64,000 bases of DNA. Source: an uncultured Flavobacteriales bacterium. Its GTDB lineage: Bacteria; Bacteroidota; Bacteroidia; Flavobacteriales_G; Salibacteraceae. The position numbers and the translations under genes are program-made. Below the pieces are notes generated by a model. That model searched no databases, was not told the DNA's origin, and was given only the letters and a program-made list of their open reading frames with translations. Shown here piece by piece: positions 16,877 through 25,857 of this stretch. Numbering within the stretch: the first letter of the stretch is position 1; each line of letters begins with the position of its first letter. The stretch lies in assembly GCA_913020435.1 (NCBI GenBank), contig CAJVZZ010000014.1, positions 25,932-89,931 on the forward strand, given 5' to 3'.

Positions 16877-18063
16877 ATTTAATTTCAATAAAAGACGCTC
16901 TAGAAAAGGTAATTAAACATGTTGGATCAGGAAAGGTATCTTCAAATGATCTTTTAAATTCGGTCAATCATTATTTAGCTGAGGATGTTATTTCCTCCAT
17001 CGATTTACCGGGCTTCAATAATTCAGCGATGGATGGCTATGTTTTTAGAATGGAAGATTACGAAAAAGGTAACCGAACATTTTCTCAAACATTTGAAGTA
17101 AAAGCTGGAGATCAAATTCCGCAAAATATTTCTACAAATAACTGCTATCGAATTTTCACAGGCGCCCCTGTTCCTGAAAATGGAACATTAGTTATCATGC
17201 AGGAACATATATCTGTAAATGGCAATCAAGTTACCATCGAAGAAGAAGATTCAAACTACTTTCAGAATATACGAAGTCAAGGCGAACAAATAAAAAAGGA
17301 GGAAATAGCCCTCCAAAAAGGTACTAAACTCTCCCCAGCAGCTATTGGTTATTTAGCATCTTTAGGGTTTTCCAAAATTAAAACTTTCGCGCATCCAAGG
17401 ACTTCAATTCTGACTACTGGTGATGAATTAATTGAACCAGGAAAGCCGCTTGAATCAGGTAAAATCTACGAATCAAACTCTTATGCATTAGCCTCTGCCT
17501 TTAAAAATGAAGGAATTAATCCTGCAATAATTAGTGGGATTCCTGATAATTATTCGGAAACATTAGCTTGTATTAAAGAGCAAATAGAAAAAAACGATTT
17601 CATTATTCTTACTGGCGGAATTTCAGTTGGAGATTATGATTTTGTAGGTAAGGCGCTTAAAGAACTTGGAGTTGAAACTCATTTCTACAAAGTGAACCAA
17701 AAGCCTGGAAAACCTTTCTTTTTTGGAAAAAAAGGAAGTTGCAGCATCTTTGCTTTGCCAGGGAATCCTGCAGCAGCAATGACCTGTTTCTATTATTACG
17801 TAAGATCAGCAATTCGAGCGTTTATGGGAGACAAAGATCCAAAAGCAAAATCATTACTGCTTCCTTTGAATAAGGATTTTAAAGTTAAAGGATCAAGAGA
17901 TTTATTGCTAAAATCAAGTATTAACCATAGTAAAGTTGAAATACTAGACGGACAAAGCAGTAACATGATGCACACTTTTGCTTTAGCCAATGCAATAACT
18001 GAAATTTCAGCCGATAAAAAACTTTATAAAGTTGGAGACCTCGTCCCGGTTTTCCCATTCTAA
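16873..18063 (+). CDS. moeA: Molybdopterin molybdenumtransferase
   Basis: MoeA inserts molybdate into adenylylated molybdopterin, the last step of molybdenum cofactor synthesis. The 396-residue protein shows the full order: PGFNNSAMDGYVF near the N-terminus, RIFTGAPVPENGT, the MPT-binding TGDELIEPG, LTGGISVGDYDF, and LPGNPAAAMTCF. The length is normal. It is translationally coupled to a DUF2141 protein, and no other moa/mob gene is nearby. Because several bacteria keep MoeA with an isolated location, the cofactor pathway must be judged from the whole genome. Confidence 0.93.
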   Translation: MNLISIKDALEKVIKHVGSGKVSSNDLLNSVNHYLAEDVISSIDLPGFNNSAMDGYVFRMEDYEKGNRTFSQTFEVKAGDQIPQNISTNNCYRIFTGAPVPENGTLVIMQEHISVNGNQVTIEEEDSNYFQNIRSQGEQIKKEEIALQKGTKLSPAAIGYLASLGFSKIKTFAHPRTSILTTGDELIEPGKPLESGKIYESNSYALASAFKNEGINPAIISGIPDNYSETLACIKEQIEKNDFIILTGGISVGDYDFVGKALKELGVETHFYKVNQKPGKPFFFGKKGSCSIFALPGNPAAAMTCFYYYVRSAIRAFMGDKDPKAKSLLLPLNKDFKVKGSRDLLLKSSINHSKVEILDGQSSNMMHTFALANAITEISADKKLYKVGDLVPVFPF

Positions 18064-18194
18064 TTCACCAAATTACAGATGTTAAAAAAACCTAGTGAAG
18101 CAACAAATTTGGCGCTTCTACTTTTACACCTTTGAATTAGTGTTGGTGTTGGTCTCTGGTTAGTAAATAATCGACTCCAAAATAAAAAATTAGG

Positions 18195-19691
18195 TTGGCA
18201 GGAATAATTAAAAAATTAGCTGGACAAACAGCATTGTATGGATTGAGCAGCATTCTGCCGCGCTTTCTTAACTATGCCTTGGTCCCTTTGCATACCGCGT
18301 TATACTCCACCAATCAATACGGGATTATCACTGAAATGTACGCATATGTCGCGTTTTTGGTAATCCTATTGACCTACGGAATGGAGACCGCCTATTTTAG
18401 ATTTACAAATAAAGAAGGCAACGAGGAGTCCCTGGTTTTTGGGACTGTACTGCGATCTGTTCTTACCACAAGTTTTGTTTTTATTATCACCGCCATCTTC
18501 TTTCAACAAGGTATCGCTGATTGGTTAAAGTACCCAAATCACTCTGAATACGTAGTTTGGTTTGCAATCATTATTGGTTTAGATGCCATTTCTGCTATTC
18601 CTTTAGCTAGGCTCAGACACCAAAACAAACCCATCCGATTTGCTAGTATTAACCTCAGCTCCGTAATTGTGAATGTTGCCTTGAATTTCTTTTTCTTAGG
18701 CTATTGTATGACCAATTATCAAGATGGGAACACTAATGTTATCATTGACACCCTTTACAGTCCAGAAATTGGAGTGGGGTATGTTTTTATTTCAAATTTA
18801 GCGGCAAGTATTTTTAAAATCTTGATGAGTATCCCAACTTTCTATAGGGTAAAGCTGACCTTCGACCTTTCCTTATTAAAGAAGTTGTTGATCTACGGTT
18901 CTCCTCTATTAATAGCAGGGTTGGCCGGAATTGTAAACGAAACTCTGGATCGAATTTTATTAAAGCATCTACTTTACGATACTCTTGGCGAAGTTAAAGC
19001 TATGAGCCAATTAGGGGTTTACGGTGCCTGTTATAAGTTATCGATAATAATTACCCTTTTTATTCAAGCATTTAGATACGCAGCCGAGCCGTTTTTCTTT
19101 GCTCAAGCAAAAAATAAAAATGCTCCTGAGGTTTATGCAAATGTGATGAACTACTTCGTTGCAGTATGTGGCCTCATCTTTCTGGGAGTCACGCTATACC
19201 TAGATATTATCAAATACTTTATTCCCAATTCTGATTATTGGGAAGGGCTCAAAGTCGTTCCAATTCTTTTATTGGCGAACATTTGTTTAGGTATTTACTT
19301 CAATCAATCCATTTGGTATAAAATGACCGATAAAACGAAGTACGGCGCTTACATAGCCATTGGCGGCGCACTTATTACAATTGCCTTAAATCTTCTTTTA
19401 ATTCCTACCATGGGCTATATGGGATCTGCTTGGACAACTTTAGTGGTTTATGCACTTATGGTAATTAGCTCTTATTTCTTAGGCCAAAAACATTTTCCTG
19501 TTCCTTATAATCTGAAAAAAGTCGGAAGCTATTTGGGAATGTCTTTAATCCTGTTTTTTGGAGGAACTTGGCTGCAAAACGAGTACGGATTTGAATATTT
19601 AATTGCCACCATTGCTATTCTACTTTTCTTGGGAATGGTGTATTGGTCCGAAGTAAAAATGACTAAAACAACAATTACAAATGAATCTTGA
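18195..19691 (+). CDS. Polysaccharide/oligosaccharide flippase (MATE/MOP superfamily, Wzx-like)
   Basis: A 498-residue inner-membrane protein with about 14 hydrophobic helices. It opens with [25 protein letters not shown], the typical start of Bacteroidota lipopolysaccharide-type flippases, and has a cytoplasmic arginine-rich loop ([15 protein letters not shown]). It would move lipid-linked sugars from the inner to the outer leaflet. The start is TTG; no in-frame ATG lies close. It overlaps dut by eleven bases. The flippase-dut pair is commonly followed by a sugar nucleotidyltransferase and TPR gene in related genomes; here those lie further on, on the other strand. Confidence 0.88.
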   Translation: MAGIIKKLAGQTALYGLSSILPRFLNYALVPLHTALYSTNQYGIITEMYAYVAFLVILLTYGMETAYFRFTNKEGNEESLVFGTVLRSVLTTSFVFIITAIFFQQGIADWLKYPNHSEYVVWFAIIIGLDAISAIPLARLRHQNKPIRFASINLSSVIVNVALNFFFLGYCMTNYQDGNTNVIIDTLYSPEIGVGYVFISNLAASIFKILMSIPTFYRVKLTFDLSLLKKLLIYGSPLLIAGLAGIVNETLDRILLKHLLYDTLGEVKAMSQLGVYGACYKLSIIITLFIQAFRYAAEPFFFAQAKNKNAPEVYANVMNYFVAVCGLIFLGVTLYLDIIKYFIPNSDYWEGLKVVPILLLANICLGIYFNQSIWYKMTDKTKYGAYIAIGGALITIALNLLLIPTMGYMGSAWTTLVVYALMVISSYFLGQKHFPVPYNLKKVGSYLGMSLILFFGGTWLQNEYGFEYLIATIAILLFLGMVYWSEVKMTKTTITNES

Positions 19692-20115
19692 GGTTATAAA
19701 TAAGAGCAAACATGCTCTTCCAGAATATGCTACCAGTCAATCTGCGGGGTTAGATTTAAGGGCAAATATTGATGAACCAATAACCTTAAAACCTTTGGAA
19801 AGAACGATTATTCCAACAGGGTTGCACATTGCTTTAGAGCCTGGGTTTGAGGCACAAGTTCGCCCAAGAAGTGGGCTGGCGGCTAAGCATGGCATCACCG
19901 TTTTAAACTCTCCAGGAACAATAGACGCGGATTATCGTGGAGATATTGGTGTAATTTTATGCAACTGTTCTAATCAAGATTTTATTGTTGAAGATGGCGA
20001 GCGCATCGCCCAGCTAGTTGTTGCAAAACATGAAACTGTAGAATGGACCGCCGTTGACGTTCTTTCTGATACCGATAGAGGAGCCGGCGGATTTGGTCAT
20101 ACTGGAAAAAAATAA
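19681..20115 (+). CDS. dut: dUTP diphosphatase (dUTPase)
   Basis: Dut cleaves dUTP to dUMP and pyrophosphate, keeping uracil out of DNA and supplying dTMP synthesis. All five trimeric dUTPase motifs are visible in the 144 residues: [18 protein letters not shown], the catalytic [18 protein letters not shown], and the C-terminal arm [11 protein letters not shown]. It overlaps the end of the flippase gene. Confidence 0.96.
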   Translation: MNLEVINKSKHALPEYATSQSAGLDLRANIDEPITLKPLERTIIPTGLHIALEPGFEAQVRPRSGLAAKHGITVLNSPGTIDADYRGDIGVILCNCSNQDFIVEDGERIAQLVVAKHETVEWTAVDVLSDTDRGAGGFGHTGKK

Positions 20116-20119
20116 AAAC

Positions 20120-20653
20120 ATGAAAAGACTATTTAATCTCGGAATTATCGCGTTGATTGTAGTGCTTTCGAGTGCTTGTAATAAATGCAAAAAATTAGAT
20201 TGTAAAAACGACGCTACTTGCGAAAAACGAGAAGGTATTTGCAATTGCAATTACTTGTTTTCTGGTGAATTGTGCGAAGAAGAAATTCGGACAAATTACG
20301 TTGGGATTTATGAAGGAGCAATTTCTTTTCAAAACCCTACCCCATCGAACCCTTTTAACACTGAACAAGTCGACTTGTCTATCAGCGTGTTTATTCAAGG
20401 AAGTAATGCTGAAGGATTAGGTATAAACTTTGTTTTCTTGGGCACTAATTATGAATTGACCGCTAACCTGACAGCAGAAGATACATTTACTTTTAATGCT
20501 CAAAAAATGTCTGTGGATGTTTTTGGTGATATCACTATTCTCTCAACTAGCACTGGAAAATTTAGCGGAGATGCTTTAAATTATACTATCAACATTCGAT
20601 TAGAAGATGCTCCACAGTTTCCATTAAGCCTAACCTTTGCAGGATCAAAATAA
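20120..20653 (+). CDS. Lipoprotein with an EGF-like cysteine motif
   Basis: A 177-residue predicted lipoprotein starting four bases after the dut stop. Lipobox is SSAC with Cys20. The mature N-terminus has cysteines at 23, 28, 34, 41, 43 and 52, giving C-x4-C-x5-C-x6-C-x-C-x8-C, the spacing of an EGF-like module with three disulfides. The rest (about 58-177) is beta-rich and unrecognised. The reading frame extends 66 bases upstream inside dut, but MKRLFNLGII gives a proper signal peptide. An adhesive or ligand-binding surface protein is plausible; no function is assigned. Confidence 0.75.
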   Translation: MKRLFNLGIIALIVVLSSACNKCKKLDCKNDATCEKREGICNCNYLFSGELCEEEIRTNYVGIYEGAISFQNPTPSNPFNTEQVDLSISVFIQGSNAEGLGINFVFLGTNYELTANLTAEDTFTFNAQKMSVDVFGDITILSTSTGKFSGDALNYTINIRLEDAPQFPLSLTFAGSK

Positions 20654-20661
20654 ATGCACTC

Positions 20662-21600
20662 ATGATTTCTAAGAAGCATATTGAAAATGCGCATCTACGC
20701 ATTCAGTCACACATTCACAATACTCCGATTCTAACGAGCTCTAAACTGAATGCTTTAGCTGGTGCCGAGCTTTTTTTTAAATGCGAAAACTTCCAGAAAG
20801 TTGGAGCTTTCAAGCCACGAGGGGCAATAAACTTTGCCTTGCAATTAACCCAAGAAGAACTGAAGAATGGCCTTTGCACACATTCTAGCGGAAACCACGC
20901 TCAGGCGGTTAGTTTGGCGGCTCAATTGCTAAATACGAGCGCATATATAGTAATGCCAGAAACGGCTCCAGAAGTGAAGGTATTAGCAACTAAAGGATAT
21001 GGAGCAATCGTTACTTTTTGCGCACCAAATCTTCAAGCAAGAGAAGAGACCTTAGCGCAGGTTCAACAAAAAACTAATGCTGTATTTATACCGCCTTACA
21101 ACCACGAATGGATAATTGAAGGCCAAGCAACTTGTGCTAAAGAGATTTTTGAAGAAGTAAATCATCTTGATTATTTACTAACGCCTGTTGGTGGCGGTGG
21201 ATTACTCGCGGGCAGCGCCTTAGCTGCTAATTACTTTTCGCCGAAAACAACTGTAGTTGCTGCTGAACCCGAAGGTGCTGACGATGCCTATCGATCCTTT
21301 CTATCTGGTATTTTAGTTCCTTCCGAAAATCCAAAAACTATCGCAGACGGATTGCTAACCTCTTTAGGACCCATCAATTTTGAGCTAATAAAAAAGCACG
21401 TTTCAGAAATTAACTTGGTAACGGATGAAGAAATCATACACGCAATGAAACTCATCTATCTACATTTGAAAGTTGTAATAGAACCCAGCTCAGCAACAGT
21501 GTTTGCAATGGTTCTCAAACGCAAAGAAATTTTTAAAGGAAAACGAGTTGCCCTAATTCTTAGTGGTGGTAATGTCGATTTAGCGAAATTGCCTTTTTAG
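20662..21600 (+). CDS. PLP-dependent threonine/serine dehydratase or serine racemase
   Basis: A 312-residue fold-type II PLP enzyme. Lys51 in FQKVGAFKPRGA is the Schiff-base lysine; SSGNHAQAV binds the cofactor ring and GGGGLLAG the phosphate. LSGGNVD closes the protein. There is no C-terminal ACT regulatory domain, so it is a catabolic-type threonine dehydratase, a serine racemase or a hydroxyaspartate ammonia-lyase rather than biosynthetic IlvA. The gene is close behind the EGF-motif lipoprotein but shares no evident pathway with it. Confidence 0.88.
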   Translation: MISKKHIENAHLRIQSHIHNTPILTSSKLNALAGAELFFKCENFQKVGAFKPRGAINFALQLTQEELKNGLCTHSSGNHAQAVSLAAQLLNTSAYIVMPETAPEVKVLATKGYGAIVTFCAPNLQAREETLAQVQQKTNAVFIPPYNHEWIIEGQATCAKEIFEEVNHLDYLLTPVGGGGLLAGSALAANYFSPKTTVVAAEPEGADDAYRSFLSGILVPSENPKTIADGLLTSLGPINFELIKKHVSEINLVTDEEIIHAMKLIYLHLKVVIEPSSATVFAMVLKRKEIFKGKRVALILSGGNVDLAKLPF

Positions 21601-21649
21601 GAATCCTAGACCTAACTATTCTAATAGCCCGAAGCCCTTATCATTCCTA

Positions 21650-21720
21650 AAGAGGAGCCTGTCCCGTGTTTTAGAGAGGGTGTTCCGACTTTGGCGAAAC
21701 GGAAGGGGTTTGCCCTCCTA
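21650..21720. other. GC-rich structured intergenic island
   Basis: This stretch between two convergent genes is much richer in G and C than its surroundings. It contains TTCCG...CGGAA around a 12-base loop and AGGGG-TTTG-CCCTC-like pairing, with AGGAG and CTCCT near its two ends. It is not readable as protein. It may be a dispersed non-coding repeat or a bidirectional terminator. Confidence 0.35.
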
Positions 21721-21728
21721 ATAAAACA

Positions 21729-22076
21729 TTAACCCAATACCCGTTTGACAACTGGCCCAAACACTGGAAGCTTATCTGAAGGTTGCCCTAGATCTACGTA
21801 AGCATAATCATCATTTCCCTTATAGGTTAATTTAAAATATCCATTTTCATTTGTTGAACCAGAGGAAACTTGTTCGGTGGTACTTGAGCTAAAATTGTGT
21901 TGAACTTCAGCTAATAATGTAATTGGATAATTAGGTAGAGGTGTCTTGCCATCTTTATCGTACATAGTGCCTTCTATGGTGTAGCTCTCGTTCTTGAGAA
22001 TTTCTGGTTCTAACAGGTTCTTCTTGCAACTTATCAGGCTAAAAAAAGCAATAAAAATTATAAGTGAAGTTCTCAT
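21729..22076 (-). CDS. Small lipoprotein with a carboxypeptidase-regulatory-like fold
   Basis: A 115-residue predicted lipoprotein with lipobox SLISC (Cys17) followed by KK. The mature part reads like a single CarboxypepD-regulatory-type beta-sandwich: YTIEGTMYDKDGKTPLPNYPI, then STNENGYFKLTYKG and YAYVDLG. Such modules are common in Bacteroidota surface proteins. No partner gene is adjacent; just upstream lies the decayed end of a T9SS-sorted protein. Confidence 0.65.
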   Translation of the reverse strand: MRTSLIIFIAFFSLISCKKNLLEPEILKNESYTIEGTMYDKDGKTPLPNYPITLLAEVQHNFSSSTTEQVSSGSTNENGYFKLTYKGNDDYAYVDLGQPSDKLPVFGPVVKRVLG

Positions 22077-22078
22077 AA

Positions 22079-22222
22079 TTAATGAATTACTAATTTATAT
22101 TGCTCGCGTATTCCGTTGTGTTGCACTTCAACAAAATACAACCCTTTTGTAAATGGTTTTACTGATAATTGCTGTTCATTGTTTCCTGCTTGACCAACAA
22201 AAGACAAACAACATTGCCAAAC
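22079..22222 (-). pseudogene. Remnant of a T9SS type A C-terminal sorting domain
   Basis: The minus strand encodes 47 residues ending in KPFTKGLYFVEVQHNGIRE and KLVIH, then a stop. This is the characteristic final part of type IX secretion C-terminal domains (x-L-S-V-x-x-[FL]-x-K-G-x-Y-F-V-x-V, ending K-L-V-I). A stop codon interrupts the frame immediately upstream and no start or passenger domain is visible, so it is the stump of a lost secreted protein. The downstream lipoprotein gene starts just two bases later. Confidence 0.7.
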
Positions 22223-22621
22223 TACGGGAGGCTGGCTGTTGACTCAAATTGAAAAATCGGTACACTTAAGTTCCACTAGAGAGAAAGAACGCAACCAGTT
22301 TTTTGCAAAAATTGTGGTGGAAATAGGAGCCCTTATGGATAAGGTTGTGAAGGAGCAATAGAGGTGTAATTCAAATCCAAGAATTTTTGTATTCGGCAGT
22401 CATTCTGAATTTATTTCAGAATCTCAAACACCACTATAATAGTAAAATGCTAGAGCAACCAAATGATCAACAACATTATCGCGGAGAAAATACTAAGTTA
22501 AGTTACTTAATAATAAGGAGACTCTGAACAGCTAATTCTCAGAATCATCTTTCGGCGGACTGGTTCATTTACGCTTTCAAGATGAGGGTGGCAACTGGAT
22601 GACGTCTAAAAATAAATACTT
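22223..22621. other. Intergenic stretch with fragments but no gene
   Basis: About 400 bases without an intact gene. A 36-codon plus-strand frame ending at TAG near 22361 (containing TREKERNQFFAKI and ALMDKVVKEQ) looks helical and may be the end of another lost gene, but chance is possible. A half palindromic repeat follows. No promoter box was convincing. Confidence 0.4.
22399..22426. repeat. Copy of the intergenic palindromic repeat, one arm
   Basis: GTCATTCTGAATTTATTTCAGAATCTCA-type 28-mer (starts GTCATTCTGAA, ends GAATCTCA), itself a hairpin CTGAA/TTCAG. It closely matches the left arm of the element near 0.65 kb. A degraded possible opposite arm (GAGACTCTGAAC... CAGAATCAT) is seen about 90 bases further on. 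Confidence 0.6.
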
Positions 22622-24523
22622 CTAATAAGCCCTATCGTTATTTCCTTCGTAATAATATTGGTAAGATTTATTCACCACTCGGTTGCCACCTGGAGTAGGA
22701 TAATTACCTGAAAAATACCAGTCTCCCGAATGATTTGGACATGCAATGTGCAATCCTTCAATAGACTGAAAAATAACATCCACAGCAGTTTTACAATCGG
22801 GTGGTGTGACTAATTCAGCAACTTTAGCAGAAATTTCTTCCATTTTAAAAGCTGAATAAATCTCTTTCACTACATTGATTTGCTGATCCATTGGCAAAGC
22901 CAATTGTTCCTTAGCCTTTATGTAAACCTGTTTCATTATTTTTTCATTGCCACGTTCTTTGTGGAGCTCAACGGCAGCTCTAAAAGCAATAAAATCACCC
23001 ATTCGCGCCATGTCTATTCCATAACAATCTGGGTATCGAATTTGAGGGGCTGAAGATACGATAACAATCTTTCTTGGCTCCAAACGGTCTAACATTCGTA
23101 TGATGCTTTTCTCAAGAGTAGTGCCACGAACAATGGAATCATCAATCATTACCAAAGCATCTTTCTTTGGAATAATAGACCCATAAGTAATGTCGTACAC
23201 ATGTGCTACTAGATCATCTCGACCGTCATCTTGAGTAATGAAGGTTCTAAGTTTCGCATCTTTTATAGCAACCTTTTCAACTCGAATTTGCTGGTTTAGA
23301 ATATCCTCAATTTCCTTTTGAGTAATTGAGTTTCCGAGCTTTATCAATTTCTCGGCTTTTTGCTTATTCAACAAGGTATTCATTCCTTCTACCAAACCTA
23401 AAAATGAAGTCTCAGCTGTATTTGGAATAAACGAAAAAACAGCGTTTTTGTGGTCGCTTTCTATAGCCTTCATTACCTGAGGAACTAATGATCGACCTAA
23501 GTTTTTACGCTCTTTGTAAATGTCTAAATCACTTCCACGAGAAAAATAAATACGTTCGAAAGTACAAGCCGTTTTCGACGTGCTTTCTATGATATTCTCC
23601 TCAGTAATAGTTCCATTTTTCTTAAGAATCAAAGCATTTCCCGGACCCAATTCTTGAACGTCTTCTGCCTTAATATTTAATGCAGTTTGAATAGCTGGCC
23701 GCTCAGAAGCAACTACCGCAATTTCGTCATCTTGGTAATAAAAAGCTGGTCGAATTCCGTTAGGATCTCTAAACACAAATGCATCTCCATGACCAATCAT
23801 TCCAGACATTACATAACCACCATCAAAATCTTCTGCAGAATTTTTCAGGATTTGGACCACGTCCAAATTCTCAGAAATCTTCTCTGTTATCTCTTGGTTG
23901 GAGTAACCTAATGCCTTGTACTTATCGAATAATTCTTCATTTTCGACATCTAAAAAGTGCCCAATTTTCTCCAAAACTGTTACCGTATCTGCTTTCTCTT
24001 TTGGGTGTTGGCCCAACTTCACCAATAGATCAAATTGCTCGTCAACATTAGTCATATTGAAGTTTCCAGCTATAACTAAGTTCCTGGTCTTCCAATTGTT
24101 TTGTCTTAAAAAAGGATGGCAAGCTTCTATAGCGTTGTTGCCATAAGTGCCATAACGTAAATGTCCTAAGAAAAGCTCACCACTAAAAGGTGCATTTTCT
24201 TTTAACCAATAAGGATCTTTTCCTAACTCATGGTTTTCTCCAATACGTTCTTCAAATCGCTTATAAATGTGTTCGAAAACGTCTTGAATGGGTTTGTTAG
24301 AAATAGATCGCTGACGCGAAATATATCGTTTACCTGGGGCAACATCGAGTTTAATGTTTGCCACTCCTACTCCATCTTGACCGCGATTGTGCTGCTTTTC
24401 CATTAGCAAGTACAATTTGTTGAGGCCGTAGTGAGCAGTTCCGTATTTTTTCTGGTAGTAGTCTAGTGGTTTGAGTAATCGAATGAGGGCGATACCGCAT
24501 TCGTGTTTGATGAAATCACTCAT
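22622..24523 (-). CDS. Amidophosphoribosyltransferase-type Ntn amidotransferase (PurF-like, long form)
   Basis: A class II glutamine amidotransferase joined to a phosphoribosyltransferase domain, the architecture of PurF, which makes 5-phosphoribosylamine from PRPP and glutamine. With the ATG giving MSDFIKHE, Cys9 (CGIALI) becomes the N-terminal nucleophile after removal of an eight-residue propeptide. EKQHNRGQDGVGVA and FLGHLRYGTYG belong to the glutaminase half; VMIDDSIVRGTTL is the PRPP-binding motif. At 633 residues it is much longer than ordinary PurF (about 470-510), a form I associate with Bacteroidota, which often also carry a standard PurF. Its exact role in purine synthesis here is therefore uncertain. 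Confidence 0.85.
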   Translation of the reverse strand: MSDFIKHECGIALIRLLKPLDYYQKKYGTAHYGLNKLYLLMEKQHNRGQDGVGVANIKLDVAPGKRYISRQRSISNKPIQDVFEHIYKRFEERIGENHELGKDPYWLKENAPFSGELFLGHLRYGTYGNNAIEACHPFLRQNNWKTRNLVIAGNFNMTNVDEQFDLLVKLGQHPKEKADTVTVLEKIGHFLDVENEELFDKYKALGYSNQEITEKISENLDVVQILKNSAEDFDGGYVMSGMIGHGDAFVFRDPNGIRPAFYYQDDEIAVVASERPAIQTALNIKAEDVQELGPGNALILKKNGTITEENIIESTSKTACTFERIYFSRGSDLDIYKERKNLGRSLVPQVMKAIESDHKNAVFSFIPNTAETSFLGLVEGMNTLLNKQKAEKLIKLGNSITQKEIEDILNQQIRVEKVAIKDAKLRTFITQDDGRDDLVAHVYDITYGSIIPKKDALVMIDDSIVRGTTLEKSIIRMLDRLEPRKIVIVSSAPQIRYPDCYGIDMARMGDFIAFRAAVELHKERGNEKIMKQVYIKAKEQLALPMDQQINVVKEIYSAFKMEEISAKVAELVTPPDCKTAVDVIFQSIEGLHIACPNHSGDWYFSGNYPTPGGNRVVNKSYQYYYEGNNDRAY

Positions 24524-24559
24524 AAATTTATTGTGGCAATGTTTATAATTGTTGCTCCA

Positions 24560-24567
24560 CAAATTTA
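24560..24567 (-). promoter_or_regulatory. -7 box for the PurF-like gene
   Basis: TAAATTTG on the minus strand is an exact TAnnTTTG, giving a leader of about 30 bases. No TTG at the ideal -33 position. Confidence 0.5.
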
Positions 24568-24668
24568 GGCTTTATTCTAGGTTAGCTTGGTGTATTATCA
24601 GGTCATTATTTTTTGCAAAAAACCTAATTGTTTCGTGCCGTTTTCTGCTATTTTTTGCCTTTAAAACC

Positions 24669-25838
24669 TTAGTCCACAACAACCAACTTCTTTTTGGTGT
24701 GAAGTCCTTCAACATCTACCATATGCAGCACATACAAGCCAATGGCAAAATCTGAAATATCAATTTCTAAACTAATATTTGTATTTCTTTCACTTGCATA
24801 CACGTGTTGCCCTCGAAGGTTGGAAATATGGAGTGAGTTTAAAGTTTTATCGCTTCCTATTTCTAAAGTAACCGAACCCATACTCCTGCTTACTGGGTTG
24901 GGATACAACTGCAAGTGAGAAATGCCTTTTTTCTCGGCTACCGTGGTAAACGTATCTGCCATCCAAGAACAGTCGGTGGCCATCATTTCTTCATAAGTAC
25001 TTGCTCCTTTACCGTTCTGTTTAAGGTCAGATGTATTGAAGTTGTCTTTATCTCTCTGGTTAAGGTTTTGATAATAAGCATCGATTCCATCGCGTAAAAC
25101 ACAAAGGTCTTTTAGAATAGGGTTATCATATATTGCAGGTACAATCCATAAATTTTTCATTTGACCTCGAATACTATCTAATAATATATTATCCTTAAGG
25201 TCTAAACTTTGGTACTTACTAGATAAATTTAAATCCAGATACCTCAAACTGCTATCATTTACTATTGACAAATCACCTGCCGCTCCATTTGGATCATTAA
25301 TTATGAGACGTTTTATTTTGTTGTCGTAAAAGTAAACTCTATTGGAAAATCTACCTCCCCTAGGATTTTCACTCACGTCTTTAAAGTTTAATTCGAATTG
25401 TTCCATATCTTGGTTTGAAATCCATAATTCGGAGTTATACTGAAAAAAACCAGATGGAGGAAATGATTTTAAGGAAGGACAGTTATTAATTCCAACAAGA
25501 CTTCTATTTATATTTTTTAAACCCGAAAAAGTTTTTAGACTGGGCATATTTACAAAGTGGATTTGACCTTGATGGAAGGATTTAAACCAAGGTATATCTG
25601 CAATTTCAAAATAAAATAATTTGATGTACATCCACCCATCTTCATCGAAGCCCGATAAGTCTGTAATTCGCTCCGATTCGGGTAATAAATCATCGTAGTA
25701 AAAGTGATAGTAATTGTTTATTGATGTATCCATTACCACTACAAAAGAATCTACCTGTTGTTGTGTTTCAAATATGATTTGAGTTTTTCCAGTTAAACTC
25801 AAAATACTAATAATCAGTATAATAAAATATTTTTTCAT
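24669..25838 (-). CDS. Secreted leucine-rich-like protein with T9SS type A sorting domain
   Basis: A 389-residue protein. Signal peptide about 1-20 (MKKYFIILIISILSLTGKTQ); a middle region with irregular leucine-rich-type repeats (NCPSLKSF, SSLRYLDLN, YQSLDLKDN, DNPILKDL); and a C-terminal T9SS domain starting LQLYPNPVS, with NLRGQHVY, IGLYVLHMV and the end KKLVVVD. T9SS cargo is anchored at or released from the cell surface. It follows a second secreted protein by 19 bases and is presumably co-transcribed with it. The frame extends upstream without a signal, so the internal ATG was preferred. Function unknown. Confidence 0.8.
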   Translation of the reverse strand: MKKYFIILIISILSLTGKTQIIFETQQQVDSFVVVMDTSINNYYHFYYDDLLPESERITDLSGFDEDGWMYIKLFYFEIADIPWFKSFHQGQIHFVNMPSLKTFSGLKNINRSLVGINNCPSLKSFPPSGFFQYNSELWISNQDMEQFELNFKDVSENPRGGRFSNRVYFYDNKIKRLIINDPNGAAGDLSIVNDSSLRYLDLNLSSKYQSLDLKDNILLDSIRGQMKNLWIVPAIYDNPILKDLCVLRDGIDAYYQNLNQRDKDNFNTSDLKQNGKGASTYEEMMATDCSWMADTFTTVAEKKGISHLQLYPNPVSRSMGSVTLEIGSDKTLNSLHISNLRGQHVYASERNTNISLEIDISDFAIGLYVLHMVDVEGLHTKKKLVVVD

Positions 25839-25857
25839 ATTACAATCTTTTTGGTTA

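Noticed and set aside
22535..22620. C-terminal fragment reading LVHLRFQDEGGNW
   Set aside because: About 25 codons with slight resemblance to propeller repeats; too short to separate from chance.
23687..24146. Several open frames opposite the PurF-like gene
   Set aside because: They lie antisense within a well-supported gene, show no motifs and overlap one another.
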